Assembly (NCBI GenBank): GCA_945860535.1
Contig: CAMAQN010000006.1
Coordinates: 1 to 34,970 of the forward strand
Length of the DNA: 34,970 nt
Origin: Auritidibacter sp. Marseille-P8566
GTDB lineage: Bacteria > Actinomycetota > Actinomycetes > Actinomycetales > Microbacteriaceae
Direction: 5' to 3'
Shown here: one piece after another, positions 16,258 through 24,222 of the stretch
How the letters are laid out: each line of letters opens with the position of its first letter
How positions within the stretch are numbered: the first letter of the stretch is position 1
The notes under the pieces: generated by a model
The model's input: the letters and a program-made list of their open reading frames with translations, nothing else
Told to the model about the DNA's origin: nothing
The model's database searches: none
Position numbers and translations under genes: made by a program

Positions 16258-17919
16258 ATGCCAAGTAGTAAATACACAATTGGCGTTGATTACGGCACCC
16301 TGTCCGGACGAGCCGTCGTGGTAGATGTCGCAGATGGCACAGAGCTCGCATCTGCAGTCTTTGAGTATCCAAATGCCGTGATGGACCAGGTTCTCAACCG
16401 CACCGGCGAAAAACTTCCCCCTGAGTGGGCACTGCAAGATCCAAACGACTATGTCGAGGTGCTAAAGCACGCCGTCCCCGAGGCAGTTCGAGTTTCCGGC
16501 ATCGACCCCAAGGATGTCATTGGCATCGCAACCGACTTCACCGCCTGCACCATGGTTCCGGTCAAGATCGATGGCACCCCGCTAAACCAGGTGGCAGGTT
16601 TTGAAACAAATAAGCATGCCTATGTAAAGCTCTGGAAGCACCACGCCGCTCAGCCACACGCTGACCGAGTCAATCAGGTGGCTCGCGAGCGAGGCGAGTT
16701 GTGGCTCAATCGCTACGGCGGACAGATTTCCTCTGAGTGGGAGCTGGCAAAGGGCTTGCAAATTCTTGAGGAAGCGCCTGAGGTTTATCAGGCCATGGAC
16801 AAGTTTGTTGAGGCAGCCGACTGGATCGTGTGGCAGCTCTGTGGCGTTTACTCCCGAAATGCCTGCACCGCCGGCTACAAGGGAAACCTGCAGGATGGTG
16901 CCTACCCATCTAGGGATTACTTCGCCGCCCTAAACCCAGACTTCGCCGGCTTTGCCGAAGAAAAGATTCAGCACCCAATCGGGCAACTCGGCGATGCTGC
17001 CGGTTACCTCACCAAAGAGGCTGCGGCATGGACCGGCCTCACCGAGGGCATTGCGGTTGCGGTTGGAAATGTGGATGCTCACGTGACCGCTCCGGCCGCG
17101 AAGGCAACCGAGCCAGGGCAAATGGTTGCGATTATGGGAACCTCAACCTGCCACGTTATGAATGGTGATGTTTTGGCAGAGGTGCCAGGAATGTGTGGTG
17201 TGGTTGATGGTGGAATCGTCTCCGGTTACTACGGTTACGAAGCGGGCCAGTCCGGTGTCGGCGACATCTTCGCCTGGTATGTCAAGAACCAGGTCCCACA
17301 GCGCTACTTTGATGATGCTCAAAAAGCAGGCAAGTCAATCCACCAGTACCTAACCGATCTTTCTGCCACCCAAGCCGTTGGTGAGCACGGCCTTGTGGCT
17401 CTTGATTGGCACAGCGGTAACCGTTCGGTTTTAGTTGACCACGAACTGTCTGGCATCTTGATTGGTGCCACTTTGACCACCCGGGCAGAAGATGGCTACC
17501 GAGCACTTTTGGAATCCACCGCTTTTGGAACTCGCAAGATTGTGGAGACCTTTGCGGCATCTGGCGTTCCGGTGAAGGAGTTCATCGTTGCCGGTGGATT
17601 GATCAAGAACCACTTCTTGATGCAGCTTTACTCGGACATCACGCGCTTGCCACTGAGTGTTTTGGAATCCGAGCAGGGTCCAGCCCTTGGTTCTGCAATT
17701 CATGCAGCGGTGGCCGCGAAGGCTTACCCAAGCGTTCGCGAGGCTGCAGACAAAATGGGTCGAGTCTCTAAAGCTCTTTACGTTCCTAATGAAGAACGTG
17801 CCAAGCAGTACGACCGGCTTTACGCGGAGTACGAGTTGCTACACGACTATTTCGGTCGTGGAGCGAACGACGTTATGAAACGCTTGAAGGCAATGCGTCG
17901 GGAGGTGCTTGGTGCTTAG
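16258..17919 (+). CDS. araB: Ribulokinase
   Basis: This 553-residue FGGY-family kinase phosphorylates L-ribulose. The N-terminal phosphate loop VDYGTLSGRAVVVD and the ribulokinase-typical ATDFTACTMVPV segment (about residues 90-101) identify AraB. The adenosine-binding region is seen in IVAGGLIKNHFLMQLYSDI near 442-460. The length is normal. GGACGGAGG precedes the ATG. A separate putative operator lies in the 70-base gap after the regulator gene, so araB probably starts its own transcript. Its end overlaps araD. Confidence 0.95.
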   Translation: MPSSKYTIGVDYGTLSGRAVVVDVADGTELASAVFEYPNAVMDQVLNRTGEKLPPEWALQDPNDYVEVLKHAVPEAVRVSGIDPKDVIGIATDFTACTMVPVKIDGTPLNQVAGFETNKHAYVKLWKHHAAQPHADRVNQVARERGELWLNRYGGQISSEWELAKGLQILEEAPEVYQAMDKFVEAADWIVWQLCGVYSRNACTAGYKGNLQDGAYPSRDYFAALNPDFAGFAEEKIQHPIGQLGDAAGYLTKEAAAWTGLTEGIAVAVGNVDAHVTAPAAKATEPGQMVAIMGTSTCHVMNGDVLAEVPGMCGVVDGGIVSGYYGYEAGQSGVGDIFAWYVKNQVPQRYFDDAQKAGKSIHQYLTDLSATQAVGEHGLVALDWHSGNRSVLVDHELSGILIGATLTTRAEDGYRALLESTAFGTRKIVETFAASGVPVKEFIVAGGLIKNHFLMQLYSDITRLPLSVLESEQGPALGSAIHAAVAAKAYPSVREAADKMGRVSKALYVPNEERAKQYDRLYAEYELLHDYFGRGANDVMKRLKAMRREVLGA

Positions 17920-18571
17920 CGAGAAAAAGGCAAGAAAGCAGCTTTCAAGGCTGCACGCTCAGCTTTGGGATGCAGGGCTGGTCGTTTGGTCGGGCGGAAA
18001 CATCTCTCAACGCATCGAGGGTGGATTTCTAATCAAGCCTTCGGGGCTCGCCTACGACGAACTAACCCCTGAGTCGATGGTGCTTTGCGATCTTGACGGC
18101 AATGCCAAAGACAAGTCTTTGACTCCATCGTCTGACACTGCAGCCCACGCTTACGTCTATCGCAATATGCCAGAGGTTGGCGGAGTAGTTCACACCCACT
18201 CGAATTACGCCTGTGGCTGGGCGGCTGCCGGAAAGCCGATTCCTTGCGTGCTAACCGCTATCGCTGATGAATTTGGTGGTGAGATTCCACTTGGTCCATT
18301 TGCCAAAATTGGTGATGACTCAATTGGCCGCGGGATTGTTGAGACTCTTGCCGGTCACCGCTCTAAGGCGGTGCTGATGAAGCAGCACGGAGTCTTCACA
18401 ATCGGCAAGGATGCCAAGGATGCACTAAAGGCGGCGGTGATGTGTGAGGACAATGCCAAGAGCGCATTTATCGCCCAGCAGCTCGGCGGCGGACTGCCAA
18501 TCGACCAGGCAGACGTCGACGCTTTATTCAGTCGTTACCAAAATGTATACGGACAGTTATCAAATGAGTGA
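17912..18571 (+). CDS. araD: L-ribulose-5-phosphate 4-epimerase
   Basis: This class II aldolase-fold enzyme of about 219 residues converts L-ribulose 5-phosphate to D-xylulose 5-phosphate. The zinc ligands are seen in VVHTHSNYACGW (His95 and His97 region) and KQHGVFTIG (His about 152). GGNIS near residue 29 and SSDTAAH near 74 are phosphate-binding segments of the family. I chose the GTG at 17912 because GGAGG at 17901-17905 is six bases away; a TTG at 17909 is the alternative. The start overlaps the araB end by eight bases. Confidence 0.92.
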   Translation: MLSEKKARKQLSRLHAQLWDAGLVVWSGGNISQRIEGGFLIKPSGLAYDELTPESMVLCDLDGNAKDKSLTPSSDTAAHAYVYRNMPEVGGVVHTHSNYACGWAAAGKPIPCVLTAIADEFGGEIPLGPFAKIGDDSIGRGIVETLAGHRSKAVLMKQHGVFTIGKDAKDALKAAVMCEDNAKSAFIAQQLGGGLPIDQADVDALFSRYQNVYGQLSNE

Positions 18572-18612
18572 GTTTGGCTCGATGACTAGTGCGAGACTAA
18601 ACACCGTGGCGA

Positions 18613-18628
18613 ATGTGAGCGGTAACAG
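18613..18628. promoter_or_regulatory. Putative AraR operator 3 (sugar ABC transporter)
   Basis: ATGTGAGCGGTAACAG matches ATGTTAGCGCTAACAT at 13 of 16 positions. It lies in the 203-base gap between araD and the sugar-binding protein gene, which otherwise holds only the Shine-Dalgarno before the latter. It is the weakest of the three sites. Confidence 0.62.
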
Positions 18629-18774
18629 TTTGATAACCGCCACTGCTCTTGCATCAAAAGTTTCGCAGAACCGCTTCCCATTCCGGGCAGTGGCTGCGGG
18701 AAGAAATCTGGGCGAGATGGACACACTCAGATCAAAATCATTCGGAGGTCCGACCGAGAACGAAAGGAACAGAG

Positions 18775-19896
18775 TTGTTTAAGAAACTACTCGGATTCGC
18801 AGCTGTAGCTACTGCATCTGCAATGGTCCTAGCGGGTTGCGCAAGCACCGCTACCGAAACCACTGAAGGCGGCGAAGAGGCTGCTGGCGGTCTAATCGGT
18901 GTATCCATGCCAACCCAGTCCTCAACCCGTTGGATCTCTGACGGCGAGAGCATCAAGGCTGAAATGGAAGCTCAGGGCTTCGAAGTTGACCTTCAGTACG
19001 CTGAAGACGACATCCCAACCCAGGTTGCACAGCTTGAGGGCATGCTAACCAAGGGCGCAAAGGCACTGATCATTGCAGCTATCGATGGTACTCAGCTAAC
19101 TGACGTACTACAGGCTGCAGCAGATGCTGGCGTTCCAGTTATCTCCTACGACCGTCTAATCCGTGACAGCGCGAACGTTGACTACTACGCAACCTTCGAC
19201 AACTTCAAGGTTGGCGTTCAGCAGGCTACTTCGATGCTAGTTGGCATGGGCGTATACGCAACTGAGGACTCCACCTCAGCTGACGGCGCTAACGCTGCTG
19301 GTCCATGGAACGTAGAGCTATTTGCTGGTTCCCTAGACGACAACAACGCATTCTTCTTCTTCAACGGTGCGATGAGCGTTCTACAGCCACTAATCGACTC
19401 TGGTGTACTAGTCGTCAAGTCTGGTCAGACCACCATCGAGCAGGTTGCAACCCTTCGTTGGGACGGCGCTGTAGCTCAGAAGCGTATGGAAGACATCTTG
19501 GTAGGTAACTACGCTGATGGCTCCATCGTGAACGGTGTTCTATCTCCTTACGACGGTCTAAGCCGCGGAATCATCGCAGCTTTGACTGACGCTGGTTACA
19601 CCGAGCTTCCTACCATCGTTGGTCAGGACGCTGAGGTTCTATCAGTCAAGGCAATGCTTGCTGGCGAGCAGTACTCAACCATCTTCAAGGACACTCGTGA
19701 ACTTGCAAAGGTTGCAGCAGGCATGGCAGTCGCAATTCTCAACGGCACTGAGCCAGAGATCAACGACACCACCACTTACGACAACGGTGTAAAGGTAGTT
19801 CCTTCTTACCTACTAACCCCATACATCGTCACCGTAGACAACTACAAGGAATTGCTAATCGACTCCGGCTACATTGCCGAAGCCGACCTAGGCTAA
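18775..19896 (+). CDS. chvE: Sugar-binding lipoprotein of a ChvE-type ABC transporter
   Basis: This 373-residue lipoprotein has a short basic N-terminus (MFKK), a hydrophobic core and the lipobox LAGC at about residues 19-22. A Thr/Glu/Gly-rich linker and a periplasmic-binding-protein fold like ChvE follow ([17 protein letters not shown], then [25 protein letters not shown], and the C-terminal [16 protein letters not shown]). It binds monosaccharides; arabinose is the likely ligand from context. The frame is open upstream to 18649, but TTG at 18775 has AAAGGAA upstream and yields the signal peptide. About 20 of roughly 32 Leu codons are CTA by my count, unlike the next two genes. Confidence 0.9.
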   Translation: MFKKLLGFAAVATASAMVLAGCASTATETTEGGEEAAGGLIGVSMPTQSSTRWISDGESIKAEMEAQGFEVDLQYAEDDIPTQVAQLEGMLTKGAKALIIAAIDGTQLTDVLQAAADAGVPVISYDRLIRDSANVDYYATFDNFKVGVQQATSMLVGMGVYATEDSTSADGANAAGPWNVELFAGSLDDNNAFFFFNGAMSVLQPLIDSGVLVVKSGQTTIEQVATLRWDGAVAQKRMEDILVGNYADGSIVNGVLSPYDGLSRGIIAALTDAGYTELPTIVGQDAEVLSVKAMLAGEQYSTIFKDTRELAKVAAGMAVAILNGTEPEINDTTTYDNGVKVVPSYLLTPYIVTVDNYKELLIDSGYIAEADLG

Positions 19897-19914
19897 TCAC
19901 CCTTGATCCGATGA

Positions 19915-19942
19915 TTGACCCCCGGGGCAACCCGGGGGTCAA
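19915..19942 (+). terminator. Intercistronic stem-loop between binding-protein and ATPase genes
   Basis: A 12-bp perfect GC-rich stem (19915-19926 with 19931-19942) is closed by a GCAA tetraloop and followed by TCTTCC, not a T run. It starts 19 bases after the binding-protein stop and ends 44 bases before the ATPase start. Such hairpins commonly stabilise the upstream mRNA or cause partial termination, so that the binding protein outnumbers the membrane components. Confidence 0.75.
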
Positions 19943-19986
19943 TCTTCCAAGTAACCTGTCAGTTAAATAGAAACAAAGGAGCGCAA

Positions 19987-21522
19987 ATGTCCAACTCAAT
20001 TCTTGAGATGCGCAGCATCACCAAAACCTTCCCAGGTGTAGTGGCATTGGACAAGGTCACCCTGACTGTAGAGCGCGGCGAGATTCACGCCATCTGTGGC
20101 GAGAACGGTGCTGGCAAATCAACCCTGATGAAGGTTCTCTCCGGGGTGTATCCATTTGGAACTTATAGCGGCGACATAGTCTTTGAAAACAACGTCAAGA
20201 AATTTTCCAACATTCGCGACTCCGAAGCCGAAGGCATCGTAATCATTCACCAGGAGCTAGCTCTTAGCCCTTATCTTTCAATTGCCGAGAACATCTTTCT
20301 AGGCAATGAGATCAAGACCTTTGGTCTGATCGACTGGAACAAGACCAACCAGGAAGCCGCCAAACTAATGGCGCGTGTCGGTCTTGAGGAAAACCCAATT
20401 ACCGCCATCAAGGACATTGGTGTTGGTAAGCAGCAGCTTGTGGAAATTGCCAAGGCACTTTCCAAGCGCGTAAAGCTTCTTATCTTGGACGAGCCAACCG
20501 CAGCTTTGAACGACGAAGACTCGGCTCACCTTTTGGACCTGCTTCGTCACCTAAAGGGTCAGGGCATCACCTCGATCATCATCTCTCACAAGCTAAATGA
20601 GATTGAGGCGATTGCCGATACCACGACCATCATTCGCGATGGTGTGGCCATCGAGTCGCTTCACATGAAGCAGGATTCGGTTAGCCAAGAGCGCATCATC
20701 AAGGGCATGGTTGGTCGCGAGATGGAGAATCGCTACCCAGCTCGCAACCCAGAAATTGGCGATGAGATCCTGCGCGTTGAGCACTGGAATGCCTATCACC
20801 CAATCGACCGCAACCGCATCGTGGTTGACGACATCTCAATGAATGTTCGCCGCGGCGAGATTGTTGGACTAGCCGGCATCATGGGTGCGGGAAGAACTGA
20901 GTTTGCAAGAAGCCTCTTCGGTCACTCCTACGGAACCAACATCTCGGGCAAAGTATTCAAATCCGGCAAAGAGATCAAGGTCAAGACCATCTCGGAGGCG
21001 ATCGACAACGGCCTGGCTTATGCCACCGAAGATCGCAAGCGTTATGGCCTGAACCTCATTGAAGACATCAAGCGCAATATCTCGCTGGCATCACTGAAGT
21101 CGTTTGTGTCGATGGGTCTTGTGAACAACAACGAGGAATTCAAAAAGGCCAGCGAATACCGCGACTCGATGAACATCAAGGCACCGAGCGTGCTTTCGGT
21201 TACCGGCCAGCTTTCTGGTGGAAATCAGCAGAAGGTTGTGCTTTCAAAGTGGATCAACGTAAACCCAGATGTTTTGATTCTGGACGAACCAACCCGCGGT
21301 ATCGACGTTGGTGCAAAGTACGAGATTTACCTGATTATTCAAAGGCTTGCAGCCGAGGGTAAGGGAATCATCGTGATTTCCTCCGAGCTGCCAGAACTAT
21401 TGGGCATCTGCGACCGCATTTATGCAATCGCAGAAGGTCGAATCACCGGGGAAGTGCTCCGCAAGGATGCAACCCCAGAACTACTTATGAAGTACATGAC
21501 AATGGAGAAGGGTAGGAGCTGA
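19987..21522 (+). CDS. gguA: Sugar ABC transporter ATP-binding protein (GguA/MmsA type)
   Basis: This 511-residue protein has two fused ABC domains. The first has Walker [10 protein letters not shown] (near residue 39), signature-region [15 protein letters not shown] and Walker [12 protein letters not shown]. The second has a degenerate Walker [10 protein letters not shown], the signature [14 protein letters not shown] and Walker [17 protein letters not shown]. This asymmetric pair is typical of carbohydrate uptake CUT2 transporters. I placed the start at ATG 19987 because AAAGGAG lies just upstream; the frame is open to 19915 but that extension would run through the hairpin. Its stop overlaps the permease start by one base. 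Confidence 0.93.
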   Translation: MSNSILEMRSITKTFPGVVALDKVTLTVERGEIHAICGENGAGKSTLMKVLSGVYPFGTYSGDIVFENNVKKFSNIRDSEAEGIVIIHQELALSPYLSIAENIFLGNEIKTFGLIDWNKTNQEAAKLMARVGLEENPITAIKDIGVGKQQLVEIAKALSKRVKLLILDEPTAALNDEDSAHLLDLLRHLKGQGITSIIISHKLNEIEAIADTTTIIRDGVAIESLHMKQDSVSQERIIKGMVGREMENRYPARNPEIGDEILRVEHWNAYHPIDRNRIVVDDISMNVRRGEIVGLAGIMGAGRTEFARSLFGHSYGTNISGKVFKSGKEIKVKTISEAIDNGLAYATEDRKRYGLNLIEDIKRNISLASLKSFVSMGLVNNNEEFKKASEYRDSMNIKAPSVLSVTGQLSGGNQQKVVLSKWINVNPDVLILDEPTRGIDVGAKYEIYLIIQRLAAEGKGIIVISSELPELLGICDRIYAIAEGRITGEVLRKDATPELLMKYMTMEKGRS

Positions 21523-22772
21523 TGTCGGCTTTTATTGAACGCGGTAGAGGATTCTTTGACTCGATCGGCAACAGACTGCAGGGTGTAAACCTTAGACAGA
21601 ACGGTATTTTTCTGGCGCTGATTGCTTTGGTGGTGTTCTTTGCAGCCACCACTCCAAATGCCGCATCGATTACCCCAACCAACTTCTCTAACCTGGTGGT
21701 GCAGAACGGTTACATCCTTGTTCTCGCCATCGGTATGGTCATGGTCATCATCGCCGGTCACATCGACCTGTCGGTTGGATCGGTTGCCGCCTTCATCGGT
21801 GGAGTTGCCGGTATTTTGACGGTTCGACCGCTTGAGCAAGATGGTTGGGAGTGGCTCCCGGCGCTACCTTGGTGGGCCGGAATCATCGGTGCCATTCTGG
21901 TTGGTGCGATAGTCGGTGTCTGGCAGGGTTTCTGGGTCGCCTACGTGGGTATTCCAGCGTTCATCGTGACCTTGGCGGGTATGTTGCTGTTCCGTGGAAT
22001 GGCGCTACTTACTTTGCAGAACTCAAACATTGGTCCATTCCCTGACGAATTCCGTGCCATCGGTAACGGCTTCTTGGACAAGGAAAAGAACTTCAACACT
22101 TTGATTGGTTTCCCAATCGATTACAACCTCACCGCACTTGTTGTAACCGTGCTCGGTGTGGTTGTCCTTTGGATAGCTGTGCTGCGTCAGCGTAGCGGAA
22201 AGATCAAGTACGGCCAGATCGTTGAGCCCCGCACTTGGTTCTTCATCAAGAACATCATCCTTAGCGCCATGGTTCTCTACGTTGGCTTCCAGCTTTCGCA
22301 GGCAAACGGTATTCCAATCACCTTGATCGTCTTGGCTGTGTTGATCGGGGCTTACACCATTGTGATGAACCGCACCCCATTTGGTCGCTACATCTACGCA
22401 ATCGGTGGAAACCTGCACGCGGCAGTTCTCTCCGGTATCGATGTTCGTAAGGTCAACTTCTGGCTGTTCGTGAACATGGGAGCCCTTGCTGCCCTATCCG
22501 GCGTGCTAATTGCCGCTCGTATGAACTCGGCAGTGCCTAAGGCCGGAGACGGCTTCGAGCTAGATGCCATCTCATCGGTGTTCATCGGTGGTGCTGCGGT
22601 TCAGGGTGGTGTCGGTACCGTGACCGGTTCCATGATCGGTGGTTTGATCCAGGGTGTCTTGGCAAACGGTATGAACCTAAACTCGGTCGGTATCGACATC
22701 CAGATGACCATCAAGGGTCTGGTATTGCTACTGGCCGTTGCGTTCGACGTATGGTCAAAGCGCCGCAAGTAA
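21522..22772 (+). CDS. gguB: Sugar ABC transporter permease (GguB/MmsB type)
   Basis: This 416-residue permease of the CUT2/BPD_transp_2 family has about ten hydrophobic segments and the family motif GHIDLSVGSVAAF near residues 85-97. The later GVDVRKV-type coupling region appears as LSGIDVRKVNFW near 304. The longer central part, with a charged loop at about residues 185-235, matches the ChvE-associated GguB/MmsB subgroup. GGTAGGAG precedes the ATG. It is the last gene of the transporter operon, followed by a strong terminator. Confidence 0.92.
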   Translation: MSAFIERGRGFFDSIGNRLQGVNLRQNGIFLALIALVVFFAATTPNAASITPTNFSNLVVQNGYILVLAIGMVMVIIAGHIDLSVGSVAAFIGGVAGILTVRPLEQDGWEWLPALPWWAGIIGAILVGAIVGVWQGFWVAYVGIPAFIVTLAGMLLFRGMALLTLQNSNIGPFPDEFRAIGNGFLDKEKNFNTLIGFPIDYNLTALVVTVLGVVVLWIAVLRQRSGKIKYGQIVEPRTWFFIKNIILSAMVLYVGFQLSQANGIPITLIVLAVLIGAYTIVMNRTPFGRYIYAIGGNLHAAVLSGIDVRKVNFWLFVNMGALAALSGVLIAARMNSAVPKAGDGFELDAISSVFIGGAAVQGGVGTVTGSMIGGLIQGVLANGMNLNSVGIDIQMTIKGLVLLLAVAFDVWSKRRK

Positions 22773-22785
22773 TTCGGATAACAAA

Positions 22786-22817
22786 AAACTCGGGAGGCGA
22801 AAGCTTCCCGGGTTTTT
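22786..22817 (+). terminator. Terminator of the sugar transporter operon
   Basis: A 13-bp stem with two G-T pairs (22786-22798 with 22803-22815) and a GAAA loop runs into five Ts. A-rich sequence on the other side would let it also act on the convergent whiB transcript. Confidence 0.87.
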
Positions 22818-22829
22818 CTCTAAGTTCTG

Positions 22830-23084
22830 TTAGCTGGCGCGACGAGCTCTGGCGTAGCGACGCTTTAGCGAGCGGCGCTCATCCTCAGATAGACCGCCCC
22901 AAACACCAGTGTCCTGGTTCTCTTTGATTGCGTATTCGAGGCAGTTAGCAGCTACGTTGCACTGACGGCAAATGGATTTGGCCTGCTCGATTTGCTCCAG
23001 CGCTGGTCCGGTGTTGCCCACTGGGAAGAAGAGCTCAGGGTCCTCATTGAGGCAACGGGCCTGGTTTAGCCAAGTCATATCCAT
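22830..23084 (-). CDS. WhiB-family iron-sulfur transcription regulator (WhiB1/WblE type)
   Basis: This 84-residue protein has the four cluster-binding cysteines C11, C39, C42 and C48 (CxxC then C with five residues between). It also has the PELFFPVGNTGPA segment, the GVWGG turn and a basic tail RRSLKRRYARARR. The long shared PELFFPVG and SEDERR segments place it with WhiB1/WblE rather than WhiB2 or WhiB7. Such proteins bind a 4Fe-4S cluster, pair with the primary sigma factor and respond to nitric oxide. AGGAAT precedes the ATG. The family is restricted to actinobacteria and their phages. Confidence 0.94.
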   Translation of the reverse strand: MDMTWLNQARCLNEDPELFFPVGNTGPALEQIEQAKSICRQCNVAANCLEYAIKENQDTGVWGGLSEDERRSLKRRYARARRAS

Positions 23085-23197
23085 AATGTTCTGTTATTCC
23101 TAAGTTTTCAAACCGAAATCCCGCCAATCAAGCGGGTAAAGTCAATGTTGCAACCCCCAAATGGTTTCACAACTGGGAGAGGAAATCAAGACCCAAA

Positions 23198-23578
23198 ATG
23201 TCTAACCCAGGTCTCAAGTTAGTTATTTCCGCGAGCGTTATCGCGCTGCAGTCCCTAGCTATCTGGGGTTTGCTGGTGTGGGTAGTGGTTCTGATTTTTG
23301 TTGAAACTCCAACATCTTTGCTCTCGGCACTGTTTTTGATGGGGCTATTGATTGCTGCTGGATTGTGGAGCAGCAACATTGCGCTTGGCCTTACGCGTAA
23401 GTCACGTTGGGCTCACACTCCAGCCATGGTCCTTCAGCTTTTGATCGCCTCTATCGGTGTTGCAAGCTTCGCCGGAGAGTTTGGCAATTTACTCATCGGT
23501 GCTCTGCTTTTGATTCCAGCGACGGCTGTTTTTATCTTGCTGTTTGGTAAGTCAGTGCGGGAGATGTTTCAGCGTTGA
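23198..23578 (+). CDS. Small integral membrane protein of unknown function
   Basis: This 126-residue product has four hydrophobic helices, at about residues 5-28, 34-60, 70-90 and 95-118, and a short basic tail KSVREMFQR. A GGGAGAGGAAATC Shine-Dalgarno region supports the ATG at 23198. I do not recognise a family. It is divergent from whiB, and its last ten bases overlap the end of the convergent peroxiredoxin gene. Confidence 0.7.
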   Translation: MSNPGLKLVISASVIALQSLAIWGLLVWVVVLIFVETPTSLLSALFLMGLLIAAGLWSSNIALGLTRKSRWAHTPAMVLQLLIASIGVASFAGEFGNLLIGALLLIPATAVFILLFGKSVREMFQR

Positions 23579-24048
23579 TTGATGTGCTTTAGCAGCATCT
23601 CAACGTGACCGGTTGACTTGACGCTGTAATAGGCGGCGGTGACGTTGAAGTTCTCATCCACGAGAGCGGTTGAGCGAAGCACGCCCTTGTACGTTCTGCC
23701 GTAGAGAGTCTTGGTGCCAAATGCTCCATAGGCCTTGTGGGCAATGAAGTCCGGGTCGCTTAGAAGCGGGAAGGAAAGCTGCTGGGAATCTTCAAAGTCT
23801 TTTAGCTTTGCCGGCTCGTCTGGCGAGATGCCGATTACGGCATAGCCTGCGGCGGTGAACTTAGAAATGTGATCTTGGAAATCGGCCGCTTCTTTAGAGC
23901 AGCCCGGTGACCCGGCTGCCGGGTAGAAGTAAAGAATGGCCTTCTGGCCAGCCAATTTCTCCGAGGAGAACTGCTGGCCATTTTGATCCAGCAGGCTAAA
24001 GGAAGGTGCCTTTGCCCCTTCGGTCAAGCGGAATTCCTGATCGCTCAT
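23569..24048 (-). CDS. Bcp/PrxQ-type peroxiredoxin with a single cysteine
   Basis: This 159-residue AhpC/TSA-fold peroxidase has the active-site segment YFYPAAGSPGCSKEAADF with peroxidatic Cys50. The usual TPGCT is changed to SPGCS. The resolving cysteine five residues later, found in most PrxQ proteins, is Ala55, and no other cysteine occurs in the protein. It would therefore act as a 1-Cys enzyme needing an external thiol. It reduces peroxides in the cytoplasm. AGGG precedes the ATG. A paralogue with both cysteines lies at 30679-31146. Confidence 0.88.
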   Translation of the reverse strand: MSDQEFRLTEGAKAPSFSLLDQNGQQFSSEKLAGQKAILYFYPAAGSPGCSKEAADFQDHISKFTAAGYAVIGISPDEPAKLKDFEDSQQLSFPLLSDPDFIAHKAYGAFGTKTLYGRTYKGVLRSTALVDENFNVTAAYYSVKSTGHVEMLLKHINQR

Positions 24049-24130
24049 TCAACCCTCACATTCGGTTCCTAGGCTAGGGGTCAAATCTGACTAATACCTG
24101 CTAGTTCGCCATTAGCGTTGCTGTCCCCAA

Positions 24131-24160
24131 TTAACAAGAGTCAGGCTGTGGTTGCATAAT
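24131..24160 (+). promoter_or_regulatory. Candidate promoter of the secreted protease gene
   Basis: TTAACA (24131-24136) and CATAAT (24155-24160) are separated by 18 bases. Both are close to sigma-70 elements. Transcription would start near 24167, about 55 bases before the chosen start codon. Confidence 0.45.
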
Positions 24161-24222
24161 TCCTGTAGCTCAAGATGGGCATAGGGTTGAGTGTGAACGA
24201 TGAAATTGGATTGGGGTATCTG

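Noticed and set aside
18649-18774. N-terminal extension of the sugar-binding protein
   Set aside because: It would put a charged 42-residue segment before a lipoprotein signal; the TTG at 18775 has a good Shine-Dalgarno.
23120-23136. Small hairpin CCCGC/GCGGG upstream of whiB
   Set aside because: A five-base stem with a seven-base loop is too weak to support a specific regulatory claim.
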